A DNA stretch of 64,000 bases from Vespa crabro (GCF_910589235.1 NC_060956.1:16411999-16475998); one strand, 5' to 3'; counted from the first letter of the stretch, positions 50,408 through 63,956 are shown. Translations and numbers: made by a program. Notes: a model not told the origin generated them from the sequence alone.

Positions 50408-51077
50408 TCGACGTTTAAAAGCGACGAGCATCCAATGCTAGCCTCTATAAAAACATTAACGAGCGATTCGACATGCTCAGATCGCAATAACTCTAACTTC
50501 GCTCTCTTCGATTTTCTAACTAAACGACACTTGATTTCCGTTCGAAATCATCCTTCCTATTTTTCAAAATATTTATCGAAGAATTTCTATTGCTTTATAT
50601 AAAAAAATTAATTAATTATTTATTTATTTACGTAATATCTGCGTAAAGGATAAGGTTCTTTGAATTTTATTATTATATTAAAAATCAATTTGTTTACTTT
50701 TTTGGGCTTATTCTATTTAATTGTCAATCTTTTTTTTTCCTTTATAGAAATTAAAATCACTCTTTTTTTTTTAGTATTTTTCTTAATTATATTTTATGAA
50801 ATATTTTCAAGTAAGAAGTGATAGAAAAAATTGTTATTATCCCGTAACATTGTTCTACATAATACTTTATTTCATTATAATTCTTTACGTTTTCAAAATA
50901 CATAATGTAAGTTTTATATAATAATATGAAAGATAAAAATTAATTTCAATTCTTTTTCTTTTGATTTATAATTTATTTTTTATTTCGATCATTTTATGTA
51001 TAAAATTATCTACAAAATTAGTATCGATTTTCATGATATAAACGCGTATTCCTTTGTTCGAAAGTAAAGTACACGGT

Positions 51078-51347
51078 ATGCGCAAGCGAACGAACGCGTC
51101 GTTGGCACGCTGTCGATACTTTTTGCGAGTTCTGCTTTCCAGGTACCATCCTGGGTCAAGCTACCTACATAAGGGTACTCTTACTAGCTCCGTCTCAGGA
51201 GAATTCCACTTTTTCCGCGAGTTCTCCCCCGCTGACGACGTTACCAACCGGAGTCGCACACGCGATCACGATCTCCTTTCGACCCTTTTCGACGACCTAT
51301 ACGATGATCCGTCCCCATTTTCTAACAGGAAAATTGATGACACTTGA
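51078..51347 (+). other. Unassigned 89-codon open frame in a GC-balanced island
   Basis: ATG at 51078, TGA at 51345-51347. Unlike nearly all other open frames here it is not low-complexity: composition is mixed, third positions are about half G/C in an AT-rich setting, and the C-terminal part is acidic (FDDLYDDPSP). I recognise no domain, and no promoter or polyadenylation signal is evident. It could be a small protein, an exon fragment or a chance frame. Confidence 0.15.
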
Positions 51348-51562
51348 ACAACCCTCGTAATAATTAGAAAAACATTTAATATTTATCAACTGGACTGTTA
51401 TAATAAATTTTAATTTTTCAAGTTATCCGTACAAAATGAATTTGATTATTCTATTACGTTATTTATATTATTTTTAAGAATAAGAAAAGTAATTCTAAAG
51501 TATGAACAATAAGTGAAAAAACTATGTAATAAAATTGAAAAAAAAAAAAAATTCACGAATTA

Positions 51563-51569
<7 letters not shown>

Positions 51570-51622
<53 letters not shown>
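51570..51622. repeat. (TA)n microsatellite
   Basis: About 26 units. Confidence 0.97.
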
Positions 51623-51626
<4 letters not shown>

Positions 51627-52419
51627 AAATTCAAATGACAAAAATTTAATTTCTCATTAGATATATTATAATATTCTATTCATATGTGCTAAAATCTGAT
51701 TGATCATTGACCGATATAAATCTATCGTCGAGAGAATATTATTCTCTTATTATTATAATACAAAATTTAAATAATACAAAACCAATTACTCGATATAAAT
51801 ATTTAACATTATATTTATATGAGAATATTATATTTCAAATTGATCTTAGAATTTAATTGATCATTTAACTGATACAACATTATGAATACAAATTATTATA
51901 AAGAAAAAAAAAGAAAAAAAAAGAAAAAAAAAAAGGAAAAAAAAAGGAAAAGAAGAGAATTATTACGTAGATAAAATATAGCATTCCTTTTAAGTATAAA
52001 GCTTTGAAAGATGCTTTTCTAGTCACGAGTGGTTTATTCGTTGGTGAACGGAATGAAAGAGTTAGGGTGCATACGTCTTCTCCTTGACGAGAATGAAAGG
52101 AAAAGACGCAACCAAGGCGAGACTGCTTGGCAAATAAGAAGATGAAACGCATACGAGTCCGAAGACGCATACTTAAAGTCTACCTCAAACGTATTAATCG
52201 TGATCTCCCTGGAGGGACTTGCGTTTTCTCCAAAGGGCCACCGCCTACATTCGATTTTTAACATATATACTACAAAATATTATTTTTCTTCTTTACGAGA
52301 TTGAAAAAGAAAAAAAGAGAAAAGAAATGAAAAGGAATTTTTAATATTTACTAAAAAAGAAAAAACTCAGAAAAACGAATCGATATATGAACAATAAAAA
52401 TCTATAAAAGTAAAAAATT

Positions 52420-52720
52420 GAATTCGACAATATGCAATTCTGAGGAATTCAATGTACATTGAAACTATTGAATTCGAGTATATACGAATTGAAAAGTGAA
52501 TTCAAGATGGCAAATTTGAAGATACGAATTGAAAAATAAAAATTGATTTCAAAAGAACGTATTCGAACGTACGAATTAAAAAAGAAAAAAAGAATAAAAC
52601 AGAATCACGAAAGCTGATTTCAAGAGGACGAATTCGAATATATAAATCGAAAAAAAGTGAATTCTTAAGAAAAACTCGTATTGAAAAATATGAAGAAAAG
52701 TACGTCCTTGAATTAAAAAT
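52420..52720. repeat. Degenerate minisatellite with GAATTCGA/ACGAATTGAAAA units
   Basis: Units of about 50-110 bp share TTGAATTCGA, TATACGAATTGAAAA and TGATTTCAAAAGAACG-like segments. The best pair starts near 52543 (TTGATTTCAAAAGAACG) and 52615 (CTGATTTCAAGAGGACG). Confidence 0.55.
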
Positions 52721-53599
52721 AAAGAACACGAATAGAAAGAAGACTTTCTTCTTCCGAAAGCAAAGTTTTCCAAGTAATTGTAAATAGCGAAGAGACCTAG
52801 AGTTTCCTCGAGAACGACGATGCGTCTTCGAACCGGACCAGACGGCAAGACGCTGTCAAGGGGTCGAACAAGTATAAAAACACTGCTAAGAGAGTCAGAG
52901 CACGCGTGGGAAAGTCGGTGGTGGGAGACGGAGCGCGCGTGGAAACGACATCGATAACAGGAACATCTCTTCGAATGCTTTTGCTCTTCGTCCTCGAGAA
53001 GAAATGACTTTCCAGTAAATCCAAGACTCGTCATTTCTTATTCTCTCTTTCCGTCCGTTACGTACATACACATACGTGTACACTTTTCAACATCCGGTTA
53101 TACACCTGCGATAGAAATTATAAAACAATTTATCGAAAGTATACGTATATATCGATAATTACTACGATCATTTTCTCTATTAAAATTATATTTTGATAAA
53201 AGTCAATAATGAAAATTGACAAATCGTAAGAACATTATTCTTTTAATAAATAATAATTAAAGAGAGCTAATATAGAATAGAATTTATGAGACAACGAGAC
53301 ATTAATAAATATTATAATTAAATGACATTCGAGTAAAAGGTGAACGATTGAAAATGAAGAAGAGTACAAATATAATGGCTGTTAAGTATCTTTTCGGATA
53401 AAATTTACATAAAACGGAACAATGAAATAATCGTATAATGATACAGGACCGGCTATTTCTTTTTTTTTTTTTCGTAATAATAGGTGAAAGAAAAGAAAGG
53501 AGAGGGGGAAAAAAAGAAGAAAAAGAAGAAATTTCTCAAGATGCATAGTAGTAACTTGGCCTCCCGCGAGACGAACCGACATGTGCAAAAAAAGTATGA

Positions 53600-53765
53600 A
53601 AGAGTAGTCCTCCCTCTTAGCCCATGCGGTAGTGGGTAGTCTGTGTAACTCTAATTAATAGCCGGTTAAAAGGCAAACCACCGTTTGAGAGGGCCGATGT
53701 ACGCCCGTTTAATTAATTATGTATTGCCCTCTCTCGTAAGGGGCCGCCTTACGAGTATATTTTTT
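53600..53765. promoter_or_regulatory. Island with homeodomain core sites and a perfect hairpin
   Basis: GC-balanced block with TTAATTAATTATG and CTAATTAATAG (homeodomain cores) followed by a perfect 9 bp hairpin CTCGTAAGG-GGCCG-CCTTACGAG at 53733-53755. No coding frame is recognised. It could be an enhancer or a structured RNA element. Confidence 0.25.
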
Positions 53766-55899
53766 ACAGACGACCGTGGTCCCGTCAGGAAGGCGTCGCG
53801 AGCGGAGCGATCAGCGACAAAGGAGAAAGACAATGGCTCGTTACGAATTCCGTAATTTTCTCTTTTCTTTATATCGAACCTGTTCTCTCTCTTTTTCTCT
53901 ATACCGAATCTGTCCGCTCTTTCTCTTATCGTTCGAACTCAATTCTTGCCGAGTACTTACTAATTACGATAAAACATGTAACAATAAATTGTTCGTCAAT
54001 TTTAAAACAAGATCATAAATTGGATTTCATTTCAGTATAAATGTCTCGCCATTTTTCATGGTAATATTAATTAAATGATATTTTAATTCGTTATTTTTAA
54101 GCAATTCAATAAATTCCATTTATATCGTTTGTAATATAGTTATCGTTTAATATAAATATAAATATCGTTTGTTCATTTGATAATAAACTTTGATAATGAT
54201 ATATATATATAAGAAAATAATGACTACAGTATTTATTTTGAATGTCTTATCTAATCTCATCGCAATCGTATCGTTGTTCGAAGTACATATGTAAAATGAA
54301 ATGAACATATCATACAATACTAACATTTTTACATTTTTACAGTATTACAGGTAATAATACGAATTAATATCCAAGCATCGATTGTCGCTGCTAATTTTAA
54401 ATTAAAGTTCTACAAGGTATTATTACAATCACTAGAATTATTTTCCTTATAATAATTAATTTCTCTTATTAATTCATGTAATAACAGACGATGTATATAT
54501 CATTATCGTCCGCACATGCATACACGCACATGCACAAACGTAAGTACCTTATTTACGAACGGTCTCTATTGGTTCACGAGAAAATTATTCGTAAGGAAGC
54601 CAAAGAAAGGGGGAGAAAAGAGGACATTAAATTCGTCAGTAGCTGCTCGGTATCGCCATTACAATGTTTGTTCTCCTTCGTGAGGAATGTATGCGGGTTG
54701 GACTTTCTTCCCTGAGGCCGCTCGAGTCTTCAAATATATCGATGATGATCAACAGTACTCTGGAACTCTCTCAAATATGGACATTGCACTCGAATTTCAA
54801 GTCGGACTAAACGAGTACAGCATCCTTAAAGCTGCAAATTCGATGGTATAAGTGTCATTTTCACTCCTCATTAGAGATACAAGTTAAGCAGCTGCGGAAC
54901 TCTGTGGTTTAAATTTTATCTATGTAACATACACACACACACACACAAATATATATCATTTTTTTAAAGTATTATATAAAAATTTATTTAAAATATTAAA
55001 ATTAATAGAATTGTTAATATTTTATCAATATAATACATATTATGAACATAGTTTACATATAAAAACATTCTATAAAAATTATATTAAATCTCTTATTCAT
55101 AACAAATTAATAGCCATTAATACCGTTCATAATAAATTAAATGAAAAAGAAAAAAAAATAGTAAAAAATAAAGTACCTATTTTACTTGGAAAATTTGGAC
55201 TTTACAAGATTGCTATTCACCTAATGCAGGATACACGTGGCAATACGTAAGAACAAGAAAGACGTGTGTTAAGATAAAAAAAGAAAAGAAAAAAAAAAAA
55301 AAGAAAAAGAGAGGACACGAGCGAGTAAAATAACGCTATTCGAAGAAGATGAGCCGAGGCGTCCGTAGGAGTAGGTATTTTTCCATAGGACGAAAGGTTC
55401 TCTTGCTGGTACGACAAGCGGCAAGGTGTCCCTTTTAGATGCACCACCCTCCTCATGCATTGATTCATAGAACGGCAGCATATCTTCGTAGCACGCTACC
55501 CTTACTCGCGTTCCTTTCAACGAAACCAGAAAATAGAGAAAGAGAAACCTTCTCTTTACTTTCTCGGTACCGACTATGTACTATCGCTTAGATCGATCGA
55601 ATATGTCTCCTTGTACTCAAGTTCTCGATCGGCCCACGATCGGTTTTACGCCAAACAGACTACGTAAACCAAGACGGACGCGTTCGCTTTCGTAGACTTT
55701 ACTTTCCGCGATCGCTTGTCGACACATGAAGAAACGTGCATGACAAGAATAATCGAAAAGCTTAGGGAATCTCGTTACTGATCCTATTGCCAAGAGAATG
55801 TGCTATTTTTATATGGTATTGTATTCGATTAGCCTTTAAGTGACATGAAAATTTTCAATATTTTTATTTATTGAAATAAATAATATTAGTATTATATAA

Positions 55900-56225
55900 T
55901 TTTTTTATTGAAAATGTTGAGATTATTTATCAACGAGATTAATGGTATAACATCTTGTTACAATAATATTATTCTAAATTATTACTTATTTAAATATAAA
56001 ATATTGAAAATTTCGATATTATTTATTGGCCAATCCAATAACATATTAATAATATAACATAAAATACTAATGTTGTTTTTATTTGGGTATGAAATATTGA
56101 AAATTTGAATCGTTATTTATTAATCAATTTAATAGCATAATATAAAATATTAATATTATTTATTTAAATATAAATATCTTGAAATTTTCAACGTTATTTA
56201 TTGGCTAATTCAATAAAATGATAGT
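55900..56225. repeat. Degenerate tandem repeat, about 80-100 bp x 4
   Basis: Four diverged copies of ATTGAAAATTTxGAxxTTATTTATT followed by an AATCAATTTAATA-like and a TATTTAAATATAAA-like segment. All are AT-rich with no coding content. Confidence 0.6.
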
Positions 56226-56229
56226 TTTA

Positions 56230-56350
56230 ATTATAAAAAGAAATTTAATAATTAATATAAATCATTTAATAGTTAACTTATTAATAGTAATTAATAATAA
56301 CTAATTTAATGGTTAACTTATTTAATAGTTAATATAAATTATTTAATATT
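56230..56350. repeat. AT-rich minisatellite (TTTAATAGTTAACTTA units)
   Basis: Several near-copies of TTTAATAGTTAACTTATT and TTAATATAAATTATTTAA follow directly after the larger repeat to the left. Confidence 0.5.
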
Positions 56351-56926
56351 AATATGAAAATAATAGACTAATATATTTTTAAATACAATATTATATTTTT
56401 GATTTTATCTATTTAAATCTTTTAATCTTCGATACTTTCTTATTAACGAGTGATAATCTTTCTTTCAGTCGTCTAATAACGTCATCTGTTCACGTATATT
56501 CACACAATCTTGCCACGTGGCGATTTTATCGAAACTTATAACACTTCGTTCTTCGAAATTCACTCATATGGTCACTCAACCCAATCATCAATTCATCTGA
56601 AGATTCTTTCTACTTAAGAAGAAAGGAAAAAAAAAAGAAAATAAAAAAGTACATTAACACAAATTATCATTCCTATTCTATTTCGAACATTCCTCTCGTC
56701 GTCTCTCATACACTCTACGTACTTTAATATACCTTTCATCTATTATATACATTTATATAGAATACTTATAAATTTGCTATTAATTTCTCTTAATCTAATA
56801 TAATAATAAATAAATATAACAATTCGAAAATAATATTACAATTTGCAATTCACATACACATACACATATCTATATATTACGACAAATGTAATATTATAAA
56901 ATAAATAAAGAAACATAATTGAATCG

Positions 56927-56931
<5 letters not shown>

Positions 56932-56987
<56 letters not shown>
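56932..56987. repeat. (TA)n microsatellite
   Basis: About 28 perfect units. Confidence 0.97.
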
Positions 56988-56989
<2 letters not shown>

Positions 56990-58272
56990 CGTAAAGATGC
57001 AAAGTAATCGTTGTGTATATCTTTGATTAAAAATGTGAAATATTTTAAATGATATAAAAGTAATAAAAAAAGGAAACAAGAAAAAAGCAAAATGTATTAT
57101 AGAGACATCAAGATATTTGCCAACGAAAACGTACGCAAAAAGAGACGAGAGAACCTGGTAAGATCTTTCCGGGTCGAAGGAGGTACGAGAATGGTTAGAG
57201 GTCGTCAACATCGCAACACCATCGTGCGTGTCTCTGACCTTGTTGACTGCGCACGCTAGATGACTCGGTAAAGAGGAGAACTTGGCGGTCGGTGTAAAGC
57301 GTCGGCGAACTTCCAACAAGATTGAAAGTCCCCGTACATGTAACTTCGCGCCAGGATTGAACCTTGGAAGGTCATGCTCTCTTCGTGCTTCCTCTGTAAC
57401 TCGTTCCCTTTCAATTCGTTTTCTCTCCTTCTCCTACTTTCGAGAACATCAATATTGTCACTATTCCATATTGTATATAAAATTTGTCAAAGGAAAAGAA
57501 AAATAAATCTTTTTTTTTCCCTTGACTTCCTTTTTTTTCTATCCTAAAATTCTACGAAAATTATTATGCGAATGAAAAAAAAAAAGAAAAAGAAAATCAA
57601 ATAAAATCAATGATACAAAAATATACGAATTTAATGACGATAACGGATTCACCGATGACTGGCATCACTGTCAAATTTGCAGACATTAAAATATTCTTCA
57701 AATTTTTTCGTTGATGTTTAAAAAATGAATGATATATTTTCTTTAATAAAAAGTCTAGTCTAATGTAAATGAATATAAAACAAATGAGTTCTTCTGTATT
57801 TTTAATCTAAAAAAAAATTATTAAAAATATTATTAGATAAATATAACGATTTGTTCGATACCAAATTTCGATACCATAACATTCACATATGCATATTTAT
57901 AAATACCTATTTCCGTAATTATCATTCATAAAAAAAAACAAAAACAAAAGAAAACGAATTAAAAATTCATTGATTAATAATCACTATACAAAGTTGCACG
58001 ATCAAGAAAGGAACAATGAAAAGATCCATTCGTGAAATGTATTTAAACGAAGAATGCGGTCAGAGAAATCGGCAGGATGGTATAAGGCGAGTTCGTAAAA
58101 GCAGAAGACGAGGATTTAATAAAAAAATAAAAGAAAATAAAATAAAATTAAAAAAAGAAGAAAATAGGGAAGGGGAAAGAAAAGAAAAAGCTTTTTCGAC
58201 GCATCAGAGTAAACCGCGAGTCATCGGGTTCGCCTTCGCTTCTGTGTGATCGTTAGTTACATTTAAAGTGAC

Positions 58273-58274
<2 letters not shown>

Positions 58275-58332
<58 letters not shown>
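58275..58332. repeat. (CT)n microsatellite
   Basis: About 29 perfect units. Confidence 0.97.
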
Positions 58333-58338
<6 letters not shown>

Positions 58339-59177
58339 GTCTCTCGTTCTCCTTTTTTTCTCCTTATATATATTTTTTTTTCTTTTTTCTTATTTTAACA
58401 TAATTACATATAATAATACCTTTATTCACGGGTGCGAACGTAATAACGCTTTAATGGAAGCACGTAGCTTTCTACTTCGAGGCATTCGTCCAGTCCCCTT
58501 CAAAAAGGCGCTTTAACGATCCTCAGATTTCTCACGAGTTGCGTTATTCGATGGACGATCCATAGTTTAACGTTGTTTCCAAACCATAAAAGGAAAAATC
58601 TTTATGCACCTTTCCGTAATTAAAAAATAAAACTTCCATCGTCGATCTCAAATTATTATTATTTCGCAATTGTCAAAATAGTTACAATCGTAATATACAT
58701 ATGTACATATACATATAAACGCATATATCATGTTTAATGTTATAAATATAAATATCGTATGTAAAAAATATGATAAAATCTAATTTTTTTCATTAAATAC
58801 CAATTAGAAAATCGATCGAAAGTCAAACGTGGAATACGGAAAACTCATTTTATCGTATCTTAGAAGATTCGAATTTTTATTCTATATGGAAATAGATCAC
58901 CGGCTAATTGGCTAGATCTTGGTAAGAAGACTTCGACTTCGTTCGAGCGTATTTTCACGTTAAAAGATGCCGAGCCGAGATGGACGTTCAAAGATCGAAT
59001 CGAAATGTTCAGTGTCCGTTGATTCCGGAAGGTCGACGATGCAGAGTCGTTCGTTTCATGGGAGAGAGATCAGACCTCTCCTCCAATGGACTTTCTAAGT
59101 CGTTTTTCTTAATAAAACGAAAAATCTTTTATCTATCTATTATACGTCGCTCAAGGTACATGTATGTACGAATAATG

Positions 59178-59210
<33 letters not shown>

Positions 59211-59696
59211 TTCTTTCATCACATTATTTCTTAAGAAAGATACTTCTATTCAATCAATAACATATTAATTTTTATAATCATCAAGTATAATTGTGATGAT
59301 AATAAATTAAACAAAAATTGATTGACTTGAAATTTAAAGTCGATCGTTCCAGAACGATAAAAATTTGGCTAGTAAAAATCTTAAATATTAATTTTAAAAA
59401 AAACATCGCATCGAAGGAAAACCTAAGGTAAGATTCTCAAAGTCATAGCATACGATAAGATAGAAAAGATAAAACGATCAAGCGTAATTGGACAGAGTCC
59501 ATTGGTACAAGAGTAAGGGATGAAATCGATTTAATCGATCGGATCGAGAGGTCGACTGTAGACACTCCGCATCCAACGACAAAGCACATTTGCATCCGGC
59601 ATGAAGTTAGAGTACTCGTTACGACACTCTCTTTCCCGATTCCGTTTGAGTTCACCCTTTTGTATAGTACATGAATTAATGGCTATGTGAAAGATA

Positions 59697-59705
59697 GAGA
59701 AAGAT

Positions 59706-59747
<42 letters not shown>

Positions 59748-59748
59748 G
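59697..59748. repeat. (GA)n tract
   Basis: Nearly perfect (GA)n core of about 32 bp. Confidence 0.94.
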
Positions 59749-60171
59749 AGATAATGTCCGGTAAAGTTTCTCAAACTTTCACCGCCTCGCCCAAACAGAA
59801 CCTGACCGACTATCATCGATAAGAACACGCAGCTAAGAAAATCGTGACTACAGCCGAGAGACCAGATATCGAAGTTGTAGTTACGATTTTTCGACGCAGC
59901 CATGCGAGAAGTGACATCGAACGTTTAACGCGAGGAAATCCCTCCGTTCTACTCCGCTTTAAGTCCTCTCACTCGTTCCTTTCTCCACCCTCCTTCTACG
60001 TTCGCTAACCAATGCCGAGAAGGAAAGAGATGTAAATTACTTCCTACGGGCGGTGTTACATCGACCTGACCAGCTTTTGCCAGTACTTTATCATCTTTCA
60101 TCTCCTTTTCTTTTCTTTTTCGTTCTCGAAAGCAAATGATCATGCATGCTCAACGATTTTCTATGTACGTT

Positions 60172-60835
60172 ACATTTATTCGTTCTAGTCGAATTATTGG
60201 AATATAATAAATTAAAATATTAATTTATAAATAATATTTGACAATACGATAATCGATTTTAAAGTAATATGGTATGACAAATAAAATTATTTTTCATTAA
60301 AATATCGTTCGCAAATTGTGATTTATTAATGTTGGATTTATTTACATTCATATTTTTTTACCCGGACAAATGATAGACCTTGCTAGACGATTTTTTTATC
60401 CATTCATCTGTTTATGCATTCGAGACTTGAATTATGAAAATATAATTAATTAGGGAGGAACATTGATTTATAATATCGATATTTAACGTATGATAGTACG
60501 AGATCGTTGATAGTATGAAATATCGTTCAAAAAAAAAAATTTTTATACGTCCAATTTATTTATTTAAATAAATACGTTCTTTTACGATTATTCGTTATAC
60601 GATAATATTTTTATTCAGGCGCGCTTCGTTTATTCATTCAACTCGCTTATTACGAAAGTATAATAAATTACAGTGCATTGATTTTCAACATTAATATTTA
60701 ATATATGATATATGATGTCGATGCTGAAACGGATGAAGTATCGAATGAAAAATTGTTAATATAGAGATATATCTTTCGAAAATATTAATTCATAATATTA
60801 AAGAGATTTATTTATTTAAATAAATATTAAACAAG
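60172..60835. repeat. Degenerate tandem repeat, about 215-240 bp x 3
   Basis: Anchors are GAATTATTGGAATATAATAA (60191), GAATTATGAAAATATAATTA (60429) and CTTATTACGAAAGTATAATA (near 60645). Each is followed by a CATTGATTT or similar, an ATATTTAAxxTATGATA-like segment and then AAATATCGTTC. Copies 2 and 3 both end with TTTATTTATTTAAATAAATA. Confidence 0.65.
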
Positions 60836-61029
60836 GTATATTTAATGAGATAGAACGTAATGAAGAGAGGAAAAGAGAAAATCGAGCAAGGTTAGGAGGG
60901 CCTTCTAATCGACGAAGGGACTAATGACGGCCAAGCGACGCGTATTTTTTCGCGGACTTCGTGCGACGAACATTACAAAAGCGTGAGAAGGGTGAGTGTG
61001 ACTCTCTTGGTATATACATATATACATAT

Positions 61030-61190
61030 ATACAGGTAGCCCCATAGAACGGGCATGCAGCTCGCGCTAATTACGTCATTATGCGGAACAGGGTGGATAG
61101 CTCTAACGAACCTGCTGCCTCGAACGTGCTCGTCCTATGAATAGTGATGAGTATATAAGCAACGACCAATTACGTTGGATTATTATAGTA
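61030..61190 (+). promoter_or_regulatory. GC-balanced island with TATA-box-like sequence
   Basis: The block contains GCATGC, TTACGTCA (61071-61078) and then TATATAAG at 61152-61159. A donor-like AAAAG|GTAGTA follows near 61293. This could be a plus-strand promoter with a short non-coding exon, but no initiator consensus or downstream gene is seen. Confidence 0.15.
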
Positions 61191-63956
61191 CAGGGAGAGT
61201 AGTCTACAACTTGCGAGACTTCTCTTTGCATAATAATTAAAAATTCTCCTCGAGTCCTCACAAATCAGCAACTTGATAAATTCTTCGTAAAAAGGTAGTA
61301 TCCTCTTTACCATTCGTTAATTTTCACTTTCAACAATTTCCATTATAATTAATAAAGAATATTCAAACTCTTAAATAAATCTAATCTTGATTACGTAAAC
61401 TGAACATTTTACGTGAAATTTATTTTAAACATTTCAAAAATATACAATCTGATCAATATACACATAGAGAAAATATATATAATATATCTATGTACAGTAT
61501 TATTCCGATCGACCATTATCTTTACTTAGGCTCGAAAAGAGTAATAAAAAAAAAAAAAAAGAACAAAAACATATAAAAAAGAAGAAAGAGAAAAAAATCG
61601 AATCGAAGTAAAGAGATAGCGAAGCCAATAAAAGTTTCGTTATTTCTCTTTGAATACTCTCGACTCAATAGAGAAAGAGAAAGAGAGAGAGAGAAAGAAT
61701 GAGAGAGATAGATAGATAGATAGAGAATTGGTATCTGTATCATTGTTACTAGCTACGATACGCGCAAACGTATCATTACCATAATCGAGCGCGGCACGAC
61801 GGCGGCATATGGGAGATGGCAAAAGCGAGGAGAATGTTCGCTCTCAATGGGAGGAGACGTGAGTGGGTGAGGGCCGTCCCTCCGAACTCGAACCGAGGGA
61901 GCACCGGGGGCCTAATCGCGATAATGGCTTGGAATCGACTCGTGACCGCAGAAACGGAAAACGTCCCGATTCGAGAGGATCTAATCGGATGCCGATCGTT
62001 CGCCTACACTTTTCTACCATGGCACCAATCGGTCGATCATCGAATACCTTACTCGACCTACCTTTCTTCCCTTTTCAAATCTTTTTATTCCTAATGGCCA
62101 ATAAGCTGTGATGTATTAAATCTATTCGAAACTGTCGAGAATAAAAAAAACGTAATTTTGATGTTCTTTCTTTTTTTTCGCGTGTATTTATGATTATCAG
62201 AGAAATCATATGTTTACTGTGTTTCTTATTACACGGTAACATAATCATTTTCTCTTATCGCCTTAATTCCTTCCAATTATATATTTCGATATTCGAAATC
62301 ATAATTTTGGAAAGTGAAAATCAACAAACAAAGATATATTTATTATATATTCATTCTTGATAATTTTCAATAATAAGAATATAGGATTGATTTTTGAAAA
62401 ACTTATTTATATCAAATATTATTGTAAATATATTACAAGTAATCACGTAGTGATCAATATGTACCATATATCCTGATATCGAAACAGGGAAAGGATTATA
62501 CGTTCGATGTAATGATAAAGTAACTGTAACATACATAAACACATAGATACATACGTACACACTTATAGTACATTTTCTTCCGGGATGCTTTCTCGAATCG
62601 ACTCGATATAATGAGAATCGTAATATGCCGATATGGGAATGGTTAGAATGGTTAAGTAACGATGAAAGAACAGGTGTGCCTTGTGGCCAAACATGTACAT
62701 ACATACATACATATATATATACATACATACATTCGTAAGCTGTGGCCAGTAATAATAAAGTGGGGAAAGTCTGTACTTGTACATGACACTCGGCAATTAT
62801 TCCTGATGCAATCAAATCGATCGATCGGTTGGCGCGAACTTGCCACGAAAATCACTTTTGCGTCCTTTTTACTCGACACGACGAGAGATACTAACTTCCG
62901 ATGGGAACGAAAGTACACCATTCGATTCGATTCTCGAACGTTGAACATTTCGTAACGCCTTGAATAAAAATCAAGGATTGAGAGATGATTGAGAAAATTT
63001 GATATAACTTCATACAGAATAAATAAATAAATAAATAAATATATATATATATATATATATATATCCAATTTTAATCCAATATAGATAAATTTATTTTTTA
63101 CAAAGTTGTATATAATTAAAATAATGAAATGATCAAAATAGTATTGTAAAATTAATGGAGATATTTCAATCTGAAAAATAAATCTGGGCTAGCTGGAGTA
63201 AAAAAAAAGGGGCTATGGAGGGAGAAGGGTAGAATGAAGGAAGGAAAGAGAAAAAAGAAGAAGAAGAACGGGATCAAAACAACGAGAACAAAAGGAGGAA
63301 GGCTGAAAAAGAGAGAGAAAGAGAGAAGAGGAGGAGGAGAAGGAGAAGAGGCAAGCGACTCTTTAATAACACGGTAGGACCGCTTCTTCAGGTATGCGAG
63401 TTGGACGCTGGATACAAGCGCAGAACGTACCGAATTTTCTAAACGTCGTCCTTCCACGAAGCTCCTCTTCTATCTACGGTTTCTTAATCTTAGATCTAAT
63501 CTATCCTTCTAATATTTTAATAAAAATTATCATTCTCTTCGTTTACAGTAAAAACGAAAATAATAAAGTAAAGAGAGAAAAAAAATAAAAAAAAAATAAA
63601 AAAAATTACAAAAAAATATTCTCAATACAAAAATTGATTCTAAAAATATAAAACGATCGTGTCGTATAAAACGATAAATATTGATTATAATGGAAAAAAA
63701 AAGAAAAAAAAAAAGAAAAAAAAAGAAAAAAAGAGAAAACAAATGTTTATAAAATAATTCGTTTAATATGTTATATCTTTAAAACGTTTAACGTATACGC
63801 GAGATAGATTAAATGCGTTAATAACGACGAGTAATAGTCGTTTTGCAATCCACGGAATCGACGTATATAATCGACGTACATAAATATCACCTTACAAGCG
63901 CATGTCTATATAGATACATGCAACGTAAAAGGCTTGCTAATAAAACCTATGTTATT

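Noticed and set aside
53671..53700. AACGGTGGT on the minus strand (Asn-Gly-Gly), considered as the missing EGF1 exon
   Set aside because: No cysteines around it in that frame.
53771..54018. TTTTTTACAG followed by an open plus-strand frame, considered as an exon
   Set aside because: Basic, then hydrophobic low-information peptide with no domain. The acceptor-like site alone is weak.
59443..59655. Minus-strand frame with several Cys, considered as the missing EGF1 exon
   Set aside because: Cysteine spacing does not fit an EGF repeat, and no matching phase-2 donor was found.
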